DNA of 34,983 bases from Rahnella bruchi (GCF_003614975.1 NZ_QZWI01000026.1:1-34983); one strand, 5' to 3'. Positions 15,262 to 23,152 are shown, counted from the stretch's first letter. Translations and numbers: made by a program. The notes: a model not told the origin generated them from the letters alone.

Positions 15262-17197
15262 TTTAGTCAACGTAACCTATGCTCAAACAGGTGAAAGCAC
15301 CAACAACGATGAGATGGGAATGCGAGCCATGCAGGCTCGTGCTTTTGAGCATCGCGCAAGCCAGTATTTATTGATTAAAGCCCCACCTGCTTCCGGTAAA
15401 TCTCGTGCTTTAATGTTCATTGGCTTGGATAAACTTCACAATCAGGGTATCGACAAAGTTATTGTCGCTGTTCCTGAGCGTTCTATCGGTGGCTCATTTG
15501 GATACACTGAGCTAACTAAATTTGGTTTCTTTGCGGATTGGAACATCAATCCGCATTACAACCTTTGTACGTCTGCCAGCAATCAAAGCAAAGTTAAAAT
15601 CTTTAAGGAGTTTTTAGATAGTGATGAGCGCATTTTAATCTGTACTCACGCTACCTTGCGCTTTGCATATCAAGAGTTAGAAGACTTCGCTTTTGACAAT
15701 ATCTTATTGGCAATCGATGAGTTCCATCATGTTTCTGCTGATGGTGACAACGTGCTGGGTGATGTGTTGCGTGCGCTCATTGAGAACAGTACCGCACACA
15801 TCGTTGCGATGACAGGTTCTTACTTCCGTGGCGATAGCGTATCAATCCTGACTCCAGAAGATGAGATGAAGTTTGATAAGGTCTCTTTTAACTATTACGA
15901 GCAACTGAACGGCTATCAGCACCTTAAGTCTTTGGGTATTGGTTACCACTTCTATAAAGGTCATTACCTCACTGCAATTGCAGAGGTGCTAGATACTGAT
16001 AAGAAAACGATTGTCCATATCCCCAACGTAAACTCTGCCGAGTCAGGAAAAGATGATAAATATGAGCAAGTCGCAGCTATCTTAGACATTATTGGTGAGC
16101 ATCAATTCACCGACCCAGATACTGGTGTCATTCATATAAAACGTAAAGAAGATGGAAAAATCATTAAAGTTGCCGACCTCGTATGGGATGAAAACGATAG
16201 AGAGAAAACACAGGCATTTTTACGTGATATTGACCATGAAGATGATATTGATATCATCATTGCGCTGGGCATGGCAAAAGAGGGTTTTGACTGGAGTTTT
16301 TGTGAGCATGCTTTGACGATCGGCTACCGCAACTCTTTGACGGAAATTGTGCAGATTATCGGTCGGTGTACTCGTGATAGTCATAACAAGGCTCATGCTC
16401 AGTTTACTAATTTGATTGCTGAACCTGATGCTTCAAGTGATCAAGTCAATTATGCTGTAAATAATATGCTTAAGGCAATCACTTGTTCTCTTCTTATGGA
16501 GCAAGTATTGGCACCAAACTTTAAGTTTAAAACAAAAAGTCCTATAGATAAGGAACCAACACCGCCGGGGGTGATCAGCATTGGTGGTTTGAAAGAGCCA
16601 AGCACCAAGCGAACTAAGCAAATATTAGAAACAGACCTTGATGACTTAAAAGCTTCGATTTTGCAAGATGACAACATTGTTAAAGCATCTGCCGCAGGTC
16701 ATGACCCTGAAGTTATTAATAAGGTGCTGATCCCTAAAATTATAGAGAAAAAATACCCAGACCTCTCTAAAGAGGAGATAGAGGAAATACGTCAGCGAGT
16801 TGTTGTGGACTCAGCGCTTTCAGCATCTGAAATTAAAGAGGAGGGTGGCAAGAAGTTTGTTCGCATGGCTGATAAGTTCATCAATATTGATGAGCTGCAT
16901 ATTGACCTTATCGACCAAGTAAATCCGTTTCAGAAAGCGTTTGAGATCCTATCAAAAGCGGTTAACACAGATACACTTAAGTTGGTTCAAGACTCTATTG
17001 AATCGACTCGTATGCAAATGTCTAAAGAGGAGGCCATTGCGTTGTGGCCGAAAGTTCAAGCGTTTGCAAATGAGAACAATAGGAATCCAGACCTTAACTC
17101 TCGTAATGGGCGTGAGCGTGAGTTGGCTCAGTGCGTTATATATCTGCGTCGTCTTGCACAAGAGCAGGTAGCAAATACTCAAAAAGAGGCTATGTAA
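15254..17197 (+). CDS. DEFH-box SF2 helicase/translocase of the defence operon
   Basis: The 647-residue protein carries superfamily-2 motifs: Walker A APPASGKS (43-50), motif Ia ICTHATLRF, Walker B AIDEFHH (D155-H158), motif III MTGSY (186-190), motif V ALGMAKEGFDW (338-347) and motif VI QIIGRCTRD (367-375). It is related to restriction-type DEAD helicases but has no nuclease motif of its own. A basic segment and helices (460-570) follow. The tail (about 594-637) contains an F-x5-R-x-P module that recurs in the next protein. It overlaps the methyltransferase gene by 8 bp, and its TAA is followed at once by the next ATG, so the three proteins are probably made in fixed ratio. Likely role: ATP-driven DNA translocation coupled to cleavage by the third subunit. 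Confidence 0.9.
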   Translation: MPDLVNVTYAQTGESTNNDEMGMRAMQARAFEHRASQYLLIKAPPASGKSRALMFIGLDKLHNQGIDKVIVAVPERSIGGSFGYTELTKFGFFADWNINPHYNLCTSASNQSKVKIFKEFLDSDERILICTHATLRFAYQELEDFAFDNILLAIDEFHHVSADGDNVLGDVLRALIENSTAHIVAMTGSYFRGDSVSILTPEDEMKFDKVSFNYYEQLNGYQHLKSLGIGYHFYKGHYLTAIAEVLDTDKKTIVHIPNVNSAESGKDDKYEQVAAILDIIGEHQFTDPDTGVIHIKRKEDGKIIKVADLVWDENDREKTQAFLRDIDHEDDIDIIIALGMAKEGFDWSFCEHALTIGYRNSLTEIVQIIGRCTRDSHNKAHAQFTNLIAEPDASSDQVNYAVNNMLKAITCSLLMEQVLAPNFKFKTKSPIDKEPTPPGVISIGGLKEPSTKRTKQILETDLDDLKASILQDDNIVKASAAGHDPEVINKVLIPKIIEKKYPDLSKEEIEEIRQRVVVDSALSASEIKEEGGKKFVRMADKFINIDELHIDLIDQVNPFQKAFEILSKAVNTDTLKLVQDSIESTRMQMSKEEAIALWPKVQAFANENNRNPDLNSRNGRERELAQCVIYLRRLAQEQVANTQKEAM

Positions 17198-18367
17198 ATG
17201 GATGATTGGTTAAAAGCTATTCTAGCTTCTGATACGCAAGGCTTATTAAAAACAAAGCCTAAATCATCGGCACCTACAGCCGATGACCACCTAATTGCTA
17301 AGTTTAAGCAAATTAATGAATTTTTTGATAAACATGGGAGAAAACCGCAAGCTAATCGTAGCAATCCGATTGAGCTGATGCGCAGCAAAAGCCTAGAATC
17401 TATCCGCAGTAACGAGCATCATTGTCGTGCGTTGAAACAATACGATATTCATGGGCTTTTGCCACGATTTGAAGAACCTAAACCGGCTTCTATTGAAGCG
17501 ATATTTGCGGATGATATGTTAGGCATATTAGATTTACCAGATGACAGTATCTTTAATTTAAAACACGTTAAAAAGACCTTGGGAATGCCCCAGCATATTG
17601 CCAAGCGTAAGAAGTGCGCCAACTTTGATGAATATGAGCCTCTGTTTCGGCAATGTCACGCTGATCTTAAAGCGGGTGAAATGGAGGCTGTTCAATTCAC
17701 CGGTGAGCAGCAAATTAAAAAGGGTATGTTCTTCATTCTTCACGGGATAACTTGCTATGTCTCTCATATGGAAGAGAGGCAGAAGAAGAATGGCAAGATA
17801 AACGCTCGATTACATCTAGTTTTTGAGAACGGTACAGAATCAGACATGCTGCTGCGCTCACTTGCTACTGAGTTGTATAAAGATGAAACAGGTCGTCGTA
17901 TTTTAGCTAAAAGTGATACAGAGTTGGATGAATTGCTGAACATCACTCATGACGATAAAAAATCAGGTTACATTTATATTCTCAAATCTTTAAGTAATGA
18001 ACCAGAGATCAGTAGAGTGAATAATTTATATAAGATTGGTTATTCCACCACTCCCGTAGTGCAGCGTATTGCTAATGCAGAGAAGGAACCAACTTATTTA
18101 ATGGCATCAGTTCAGTTAGTTTCTGAGTTTGAGTGCTACAATATGAAAACACATAAGTTTGAAGGGTTGCTACATACCTTCTTTGGACATTCCTGTTTGG
18201 ATGTAAAATTGGCTGATCATAAAGGAATTGTTCACACACCGAGAGAGTGGTTTATTGCTCCCCTAGAATGCATCAAGCAGGCAATACAAATGCTTATTAC
18301 AGGTGACATTGTCAACTATCGATATGATGCAATAACGCAAGAAATAGTAGAGAGAACGACACCTTGA
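17198..18367 (+). CDS. GIY-YIG nuclease-family protein (T5orf172-type)
   Basis: The 389-residue protein ends in a GIY-YIG fold of the T5orf172/MUG113 kind. It has GYIYILKS (257-264), LYKIGYS (277-283), the conserved Arg (R290), the catalytic-type Glu in KFEGLLHTFF (E322) and the closing REWF (349-352). All core catalytic positions are therefore present. The N-terminal 75 residues include KQINEFFDKHGRKPQ, matching a module at the helicase C-terminus; residues 90-250 show no domain I know. It begins on the base after the helicase stop codon. Inferred role: the endonuclease of the system, acting on unmodified DNA delivered by the helicase. T5orf172 domains also occur in phage proteins of unknown role, so activity needs proof. 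Confidence 0.85.
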   Translation: MDDWLKAILASDTQGLLKTKPKSSAPTADDHLIAKFKQINEFFDKHGRKPQANRSNPIELMRSKSLESIRSNEHHCRALKQYDIHGLLPRFEEPKPASIEAIFADDMLGILDLPDDSIFNLKHVKKTLGMPQHIAKRKKCANFDEYEPLFRQCHADLKAGEMEAVQFTGEQQIKKGMFFILHGITCYVSHMEERQKKNGKINARLHLVFENGTESDMLLRSLATELYKDETGRRILAKSDTELDELLNITHDDKKSGYIYILKSLSNEPEISRVNNLYKIGYSTTPVVQRIANAEKEPTYLMASVQLVSEFECYNMKTHKFEGLLHTFFGHSCLDVKLADHKGIVHTPREWFIAPLECIKQAIQMLITGDIVNYRYDAITQEIVERTTP

Positions 18368-18445
18368 GTATATCGGACGTTGTAATAGCTGCATCTAAAC
18401 CGGATACTTCACCAGTAAGACATAGACCTATATTTAAGGTGTGTC

Positions 18446-18458
18446 TGACCCGCTCCCC
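18446..18458 (+). mobile_element. IS left-end-like tip
   Basis: TGACCCGCTCCCC matches the first 13 bases of the IS3-family element at 18772 (TGACCTGCTCCCC) at 12 positions; similarity fades after that. With the right-end remnant at 12332 it would bracket the defence operon between IS ends in the same orientation. Thirteen bases alone are weak evidence. Confidence 0.35.
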
Positions 18459-18538
18459 ACGGATCAATTCAGACTGTCTAAAGCAACGTCTGCTCATGGC
18501 ACAGTGCGGGCAAGCTCAATGAGCTAAGGGTCCGCAGT

Positions 18539-18553
18539 GAGCGAGGAGCGGAC
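18539..18553 (+). repeat. Direct repeat, right copy
   Basis: GAGCGAGGAGCGGAC matches 12170-12184 with one mismatch. It is also part of a small dyad with GTCCG at 18529-18533, so it may belong to a family of short intergenic hairpins. Confidence 0.4.
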
Positions 18554-18575
18554 ATGAAAGCCATAGTGGAACCTG

Positions 18576-18771
18576 TTAACAGTCACCAGCAGAACCAGTG
18601 ACAGCCCTCATGAAGGCTTTACCTAACTCAGTAAAATAATACTCATGAGTATTAGTGCAAAGGCCTGCACGATCTAAACTGGCAAAAGTCATATTTAGCA
18701 GTCGCAGATCAATCCCATTTTCTAATTGTTGTTTTTTAAAATCATTCCAGCTTTTGGGTCTTCCTGGCTCC
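18576..18771 (-). pseudogene. C-terminal fragment of an unknown gene cut by the IS
   Basis: The frame EPGRPKSWNDFKKQQ ... LTFASLDRAGL-like ... YYFTELGKAFMRAV runs without interruption from the IS left end to a stop at 18576. It looks genuinely coding, with a winged-helix-like TELGKAF segment, but I cannot name it. No 5' part is recognisable beyond the right end of the IS, and no target-site duplication links the two sides, so DNA was probably lost. Confidence 0.45.
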
Positions 18772-18842
18772 TGACCTGCTCCCCGTTGATTAGTACACCC
18801 CGATTTTCGTAATGTCTTTATAAGCCACATGAGGACATCCCC

Positions 18843-19106
18843 ATGAAGAAGCGTTTTTCCGACCAACAGATCATCAGTATTCTCCGCGAGGCCTAAGCCG
18901 GAGTATCCGCCCGTGAACTCTGCCGCAAGCACGCCATTTCCGATGCCACGTTTTACACTTGGCGTAAGAAGTATGGTGGTATGGAGATGCCTGAGGTTAA
19001 GCGCCTGAAGTCGCTTGAAGAAGAGAACGCCAGACTCAGGAAGCTGCTTGCCGAAGCCATGCTGGATAAGGAGGCGCTTCAGGTGGCTCTGGGGCGAAAG
19101 TACTGA
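18843..19106 (+). pseudogene. IS3-family orfA with internal stop
   Basis: The frame MKKRFSDQQIISILREA is followed by TAA at 18894 and then continues as AGVSARELCRKHAISDATFYTWRKKYGG with the leucine-zipper [25 protein letters not shown] to the normal stop, 87 codons in all. It is the HTH-containing DNA-binding half of the transposase. A single base change (probably GAA to TAA) explains the stop. Confidence 0.9.
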
Positions 19107-19963
19107 CGACAGACCAGAAGCGGGAAGCCGTGGTGTTGATGTGCGATGCGACCGTTCTGTCGCAACGTCGTGCCTGCAGACTCACAGGTTTATCCCTGTC
19201 GACCAGCCGCTATGAGGCTCAGCGTCCGGCTGCAGATGAACATTTATCAGGGCGCATCACTGAGCTGGGACTGGAGCGCAGGCGTTTTGGCTACCGTCGC
19301 ATCTGGCAGTTGCTGCGCCGTGAAGGGCTTCATGTTAATCATAAGCGCGTGTACCGGCTTTATCACCTCAGTGGCCTGGGCGTAAAACGCAGAAGACGTC
19401 GTAAAGGGCTGGCAACAGAACGTCTGCCGCTGCTCCGCCCGGCGAAGCCCAATCTGACCTGGTCGATGGATTTCGTCATGGACGCATTGGCCACCGGTCG
19501 CAGGATCAAGTGCCTTACCTGCGTGGACGACTTCACGAAGGAATGCCTGACGGTCACTGTTGCCTTTGGGATTTCAGGTGTGCAGGTCACGCGTATTCTG
19601 GACAGCATTGCGCTGTTTCGCGGCTACCCGGCGACGATAAGAACTGATCAAGGCCCGGAATTTACCTGCCGCGCGCTCGATCAATGGGCCTTTGAGCATG
19701 GCGTAGAGCTGCGGCTTATCCAGCCCGGCAAGCCTACACAGAACGGATTTATTGAGAGTTTTAACGGACGCTTTCGCGATGAATGCCTGAATGAACACTG
19801 GTTCAGTGACGTCAGTCATGCCAGGAAAACCATCAGTGAATGGCGTCAGGATTATAATGAGTGACGCCCGCACTCCGCGCTGAATTATCAGACGCCGTCT
19901 GAATTTGCGGCGGCCTGGAGAAAGGGTAATTCTGAGAGTGAAGGATCCGACATTACTAAGTGA
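19103..19963 (+). pseudogene. IS3-family orfB (DDE transposase) with internal stop
   Basis: The frame begins in the -1 phase where orfA ends ([10 protein letters not shown]), as in programmed frameshifting of IS3 elements. It shows HTH_21, then the rve integrase core: [10 protein letters not shown] (first D), TDQGPEF (second D) and the ...[17 protein letters not shown] block with the catalytic E. A TGA at 19862 interrupts after RQDYNE; RPHSALNYQTPSEFAAAW and the natural C-terminus ITK follow. All DDE residues lie before the stop, but the truncated protein would lose the conserved tail. Confidence 0.92.
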
Positions 19964-20062
19964 GCGTTGTATCTAATCCTGGGGGCAGGTCATGACGTCA
20001 CATCCTGTAGGAGCTTGTTTTCTGATTGAATCACTACGGACGCCCCTCATATAAATGTATTC

Positions 20063-20159
20063 TTCTTAGCTTAGAATTATAATTTATCTGTACAGCTAAG
20101 AAAAAGAAAAAAGCTAATCCTTAGCTAAAAAACATTGTTTAGCTGTTCAGATAAGGATT
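20063..20159. promoter_or_regulatory. Cluster of TTAGCT/AGCTAA inverted repeats
   Basis: TTCTTAGCT (20063-20071) pairs with AGCTAAGAA (20094-20102). Straight after, AATCCTTA-GCTAAA (20116-20129) pairs with TTTAGC (20138-20143) and TAAGGATT (20152-20159). The AGCTAA core appears four times in 80 AT-rich bases, just before a small frameshifted reading frame. It could be an operator array or a structured leader. Confidence 0.4.
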
Positions 20160-20164
20160 GTATT

Positions 20165-20253
20165 ATGGATAATGAAAACGCTGCAAGCAGGGCACTAAGC
20201 AAGAATTAAGAAAGGGCATTCGCATAGAGTATGTAGACATTACGAGTGGTTAA
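20165..20253 (+). pseudogene. Frameshifted mini-gene (about 29 codons)
   Basis: ATG at 20165 follows AAGGATTGTATT. The frame MDNENAASRALSK meets a stop, but adding one base restores ELRKGIRIEYVDITSG and a stop at 20251. The restored peptide of about 29 residues looks coding. A 1-bp deletion is the simple explanation; the parent gene is unknown to me. It could instead be the 5' end of a longer lost gene. Confidence 0.3.
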
Positions 20254-20307
20254 ATGACCCAGGAGCTGTTCATTGACAACCGAGTCGGTTTGCAAAGTCC
20301 TCTCCTG

Positions 20308-20354
20308 GCTGTGAGTTCAATCAGTGTGTTGCATCCATCGGTTGAACTCACAGC
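20308..20354. terminator. 13-bp perfect inverted repeat after the LysR gene
   Basis: GCTGTGAGTTCAA (20308-20320) pairs exactly with TTGAACTCACAGC (20342-20354) around a 21-base loop, 21 bp downstream of the minus-strand LysR stop codon. No U-run follows. It is probably a terminator or RNA-stabilising hairpin. Confidence 0.45.
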
Positions 20355-20375
20355 ACAGAGCGGACTATCTCTATG

Positions 20376-21266
20376 TCAATTTACGAGTAACGATTCAGCC
20401 TGCAACCAGCGCTCAAAATTTTGCAATGCAATTTCATTGATTCCTGTTTCAACCGGTTTTACCAAACAAAATGTTTTGCTCAGTTGTTCTGATTGCGGCC
20501 AGGGTGCCACAAGCGATCCTCTGTTTAGCTCTTTTTCGACGTAGATGCGCGGCACCATCGCCACGCCTTGACCCGCCAGTACTGCAGCTATCGCCATTTC
20601 ATGAAGGTCATAACGGACACCTTGCGCCGGGTTATCAAGGACTATCCCACTTTGCTCGGCATAATGCAGCCAGGCTTCTGGGTTCTGCCGCCGGTGAATA
20701 CGGGGGAGCGTATTTAGCTGTCCAACGATGTTGTTTCCGGTTAACAGGTCGGGATGGCACACCGGCACCAGCCTCTCCTCAAAGAGGACCTGCATGCGCA
20801 TGCCTGCCCAGGCCGGGTGCTCAAAATGAATCACCGCGTCAAAGCCGCTCCCGGTGAGAATGAAGGGATCGGTTCTGGCCGCGATATTCAATGTGATGTC
20901 CGGGTATAAGGATTGGAAGCCGCTAAGGCGGGGGATAAGCCAGCGGCTGCAAAACGTTGGCAGTACAGCAATTTCCAGACTTCTACTGCCTTCAGGCATT
21001 CCCATCACATATTGAGTCTCCCGCTCGAGTCGTTCGAGCATTTCTCGTACGTGATGGGCGTAGTGTGTCCCCACCGTATTGAGCTTTACCCGGGTTCCCG
21101 TCCGGTCAAACAATTTGCACTCAAGCAGAGACTCCAGCCGGGCAATCTGGCGGCTGATAGCGCCTTCCGTCAGTGATAATTCTGCCGCAGCCCGCGCAAA
21201 ATTACCGTGCCTGGCAGCAGCTTCAAACGCCTGAAGTGAAGCACTGCTGGGAATTTTTCTGCGCAT
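20376..21266 (-). CDS. LysR-type transcriptional regulator (GcvA-like)
   Basis: The 296-residue protein has a typical winged HTH at 7-66 (LQAFEAAARHGNFARAAAELSLTEGAISRQIARLE) and a substrate-binding domain of the GcvA kind (LEIAVLPTFCSRWLIPRL, FDAVIHFEHPAW, GQGVAMVPRIYVEKEL). It diverges from the three-gene unit starting at 21430, and the shared 163-bp promoter holds three copies of the half-site GTCACTAA. It most likely controls that unit and itself. The effector is unknown; the enzyme regulated is a metallo-beta-lactamase-fold hydrolase. An AAGG site precedes the ATG. Confidence 0.92.
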   Translation of the reverse strand: MRRKIPSSASLQAFEAAARHGNFARAAAELSLTEGAISRQIARLESLLECKLFDRTGTRVKLNTVGTHYAHHVREMLERLERETQYVMGMPEGSRSLEIAVLPTFCSRWLIPRLSGFQSLYPDITLNIAARTDPFILTGSGFDAVIHFEHPAWAGMRMQVLFEERLVPVCHPDLLTGNNIVGQLNTLPRIHRRQNPEAWLHYAEQSGIVLDNPAQGVRYDLHEMAIAAVLAGQGVAMVPRIYVEKELNRGSLVAPWPQSEQLSKTFCLVKPVETGINEIALQNFERWLQAESLLVN

Positions 21267-21299
21267 TAATATTGCCTTATTGAAAGGGTGATATCCGTT

Positions 21300-21384
21300 G
21301 TTAGTGACTAAATGTCACTAACGGTTGAGTTAATATCGATTTATTGCCGGAATTACAACATATAGCATGAGTAAAAGTCACTAA
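21300..21384. promoter_or_regulatory. LysR operator between divergent genes
   Basis: A perfect 9-bp dyad GTTAGTGAC-TAAAT-GTCACTAAC (21300-21322) lies 34-56 bp before the lysR start. A third half-site GTCACTAA (21377-21384) lies nearer the forward gene. A strong dyad plus a weaker activation site is the common layout of LysR-type regulators. Confidence 0.65.
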
Positions 21385-21429
21385 GGAGGGCCAGCGTGTA
21401 CCTTTTAATCTACAGGCGGAGGTGAGCCA

Positions 21430-21972
21430 ATGTTCTACATCGTGGAGTGCAGCTATACCGATCCTGAAAGTGAGAAAGTGTGGAATGACTTTTACAGTCT
21501 GGAAAAGCTGCCCGCGCTGATCTCGGTCATTGGATTTAGTACTTCCCAGCGCTTTCAGTCCCTGACGCCAGGCTGCCCCGTATATCTCGCCATTCATACG
21601 GTGAAAGATGCGCAGGTGATAACCAGTAAGGAGTACAAGCTGAAAGGGGGCGGTAATTTTTCACGCTGGCAAAAGCACATCACTGATTGGCACCGTAACC
21701 TGTATGAGGGTGAAGGCATGGCACCCGCCGTATCCAGTGATGAATTCCTCCTGCTTAGCACTCACCCTTTGAGTGTTATTGAAGGGCAGGGATATCGGGC
21801 ACTCGAGATGCAAGCGTCAGGGTTGGACAGAACGCACGACCGACGTATTGCATACGTGGTAAAGCGTGATACTGCAGCGCAAATAGCAGATGTGCCCGGC
21901 GTATACCTCTATAAGCCACTGACGGCGCAACTGACCAATTTGCCTAAAACCAGAAGGGACCGGAATTCATGA
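21430..21972 (+). CDS. Uncharacterised dimeric alpha-beta-barrel-like protein
   Basis: The 180-residue protein starts after GGAGGTGA. MFYIVECSYTDPESEKVWNDFY followed by LPALISVIGFSTSQRFQ has the strand-helix-strand pattern of ferredoxin-like EthD/ABM folds. A second half (RALEMQASGLDRTHDRRIAYVV) may repeat it, giving an internal duplication. No catalytic residues can be assigned. It is the first gene of a LysR-controlled unit whose last gene is a metallo-beta-lactamase-fold hydrolase, so a role in breakdown or detoxification of a small organic compound is plausible but unproven. Confidence 0.65.
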   Translation: MFYIVECSYTDPESEKVWNDFYSLEKLPALISVIGFSTSQRFQSLTPGCPVYLAIHTVKDAQVITSKEYKLKGGGNFSRWQKHITDWHRNLYEGEGMAPAVSSDEFLLLSTHPLSVIEGQGYRALEMQASGLDRTHDRRIAYVVKRDTAAQIADVPGVYLYKPLTAQLTNLPKTRRDRNS

Positions 21973-22144
21973 CAACATGCCCAATCTGACGTTTTATTTA
22001 TTCCAATAACTCGCGCGAAGGTTCACTGATGTAAGCGATTAATAAAGGGCTACAGAGCATGTTGCGCAAGGACTCTGCGTGCAGATTCGAAAAATGTTCG
22101 TGTCACCGGTGTGGAGATAAAGCCTGGATGTGGGGATCCGCTCT

Positions 22145-22294
22145 ATGTCTAACACTTTTATCGTCAGATTACATGACGTACACCCGATGTCAGGAAGGGA
22201 CATTATGCGTGAGCTAGAACAGGCCATTCGAAATGCCTCGGATTTCACACCGCGTATATGTTTTGCAGCACCAAATCCATTTGCACGCAATTAA
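22145..22294 (+). CDS. Small protein (49 aa) in the LysR-controlled unit
   Basis: ATG at 22145 follows GGGGATCC; the frame MSNTFIVRLHDVHPMSGRDIM ... FAAPNPFARN ends 12 bp before the hydrolase start. A different frame upstream (about 22075-22152) reads NVRVTGVEIKPGCGDPLYV and stops just inside this gene, as overlapping genes do, yet has no start; it may be the tail of a deleted gene. The product is unknown. Position and tight spacing support translation with the hydrolase. Confidence 0.45.
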   Translation: MSNTFIVRLHDVHPMSGRDIMRELEQAIRNASDFTPRICFAAPNPFARN

Positions 22295-22306
22295 CCCGAG
22301 GCAATT

Positions 22307-23152
22307 ATGATCCATCCGTCTTTTTCAACCCATCAAGTTGGGGATTATCTGGTGACAGCGCTCAGTGATGGCACAATGTCAGCCAGCCTGGATTTGCTGT
22401 CAGGCATCGAAACAGCTGAAGCCGCCGCTATCCAACACAACGCCCAGATCGCTGAACCGGGCAATATTCATATCAACGGTTATCTTATTCAGGGCAGAGG
22501 GCGGGTCATCTTGGTGGATGCCGGTGCGGGTGGGCTGAATCACGTAGGCGGGCAGCTCAAGACGCGTCTCGGTGCAATAGGCGTCAGGCCCGATGACGTC
22601 GATACCGTCTTACTGACGCACGGCCATCCCGATCATATTGGTGGTCTCTTGGATGCAGAAGGGCAACCTGTTTTTAAACAGGCTGAACTTCATCTTCACC
22701 CTCTTGAAGCACAATATTGGCAAGATAATGAGGTATTCAAGGTGGTGAATGAGCGCGGGCAGCGTAATTTTAATCTGACCCGCCGGACGCTAGACGCCTA
22801 TGCCCGGCAGGTGCGCCTGTTTGATGAGGGCGAGATATCGGAGGGTATTCTTCCCGTATGGTTGCCAGGACATACACCAGGTCATACCGGATTTCGCATT
22901 ACCTCCGGGGAGGAGTGCCTAGTGATCTGGGGAGACATCGTCCATTTCCCGCATATCCAGTCAGCACGCCCGGAGGTGTCCATTGCTTTTGACTGCGACC
23001 CTCGCCAGGCCGAAGAAACACGGAAAAAAATCCTGGCCCAAGTGGCAAAAGAAAAACTTCTCATCGCAGGAATGCATTTAGACCGAGCGGATTTTGCCCA
23101 TGTGCTCAACGCGGGTCAGGGGTACTGTATTGTCTACCGAGAACATAAATGA
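22307..23152 (+). CDS. Metallo-beta-lactamase-fold hydrolase
   Basis: The 281-residue enzyme has the two-zinc motif THGHPDH (H105, H107, D109, H110), the second-shell LPGHTPGHTG (H189, H193), the bridging Asp in WGD (D210) and a final His in AGMHLD. This is the glyoxalase II/lactonase-like branch; there is no signal peptide, so it is cytoplasmic. The long loop SIAFDCDPRQAEETRKKIL is typical of quorum-lactonase and related hydrolases of this group. The substrate is unknown; lactone or thioester hydrolysis is likely. GAGG lies before the ATG. It is the last gene of the unit facing the LysR regulator. Confidence 0.9.
   Translation: MIHPSFSTHQVGDYLVTALSDGTMSASLDLLSGIETAEAAAIQHNAQIAEPGNIHINGYLIQGRGRVILVDAGAGGLNHVGGQLKTRLGAIGVRPDDVDTVLLTHGHPDHIGGLLDAEGQPVFKQAELHLHPLEAQYWQDNEVFKVVNERGQRNFNLTRRTLDAYARQVRLFDEGEISEGILPVWLPGHTPGHTGFRITSGEECLVIWGDIVHFPHIQSARPEVSIAFDCDPRQAEETRKKILAQVAKEKLLIAGMHLDRADFAHVLNAGQGYCIVYREHK

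Larger units (their letters stand above)
18772..19992 (+). mobile_element. IS3-family (IS407-group) insertion sequence, inactivated
   Basis: The element is 1221 bp. The left end begins TGACCTGCTCCCC, and the right end finishes GGGGGCAGGTCA, which is its imperfect inverted repeat; the similarity extends inward to GTAATGTC. It carries orfA and orfB in the usual overlapping order. Flanking 4-bp sequences (CTCC and TGAC) differ, so there is no target duplication. Both orfs hold a nonsense codon, so it should be immobile unless helped in trans. Confidence 0.92.

Noticed and set aside
12565-18367. BREX or DISARM assignment for the three-gene operon
   Set aside because: No PglZ, BrxC, BrxL, DUF1998 or phospholipase D gene is present; only the presence of a methyltransferase and helicase is shared.
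20063-20159. CRISPR-like array
   Set aside because: The AGCTAA copies are short, mixed in orientation and irregularly spaced; there are no uniform repeats, spacers or cas genes.
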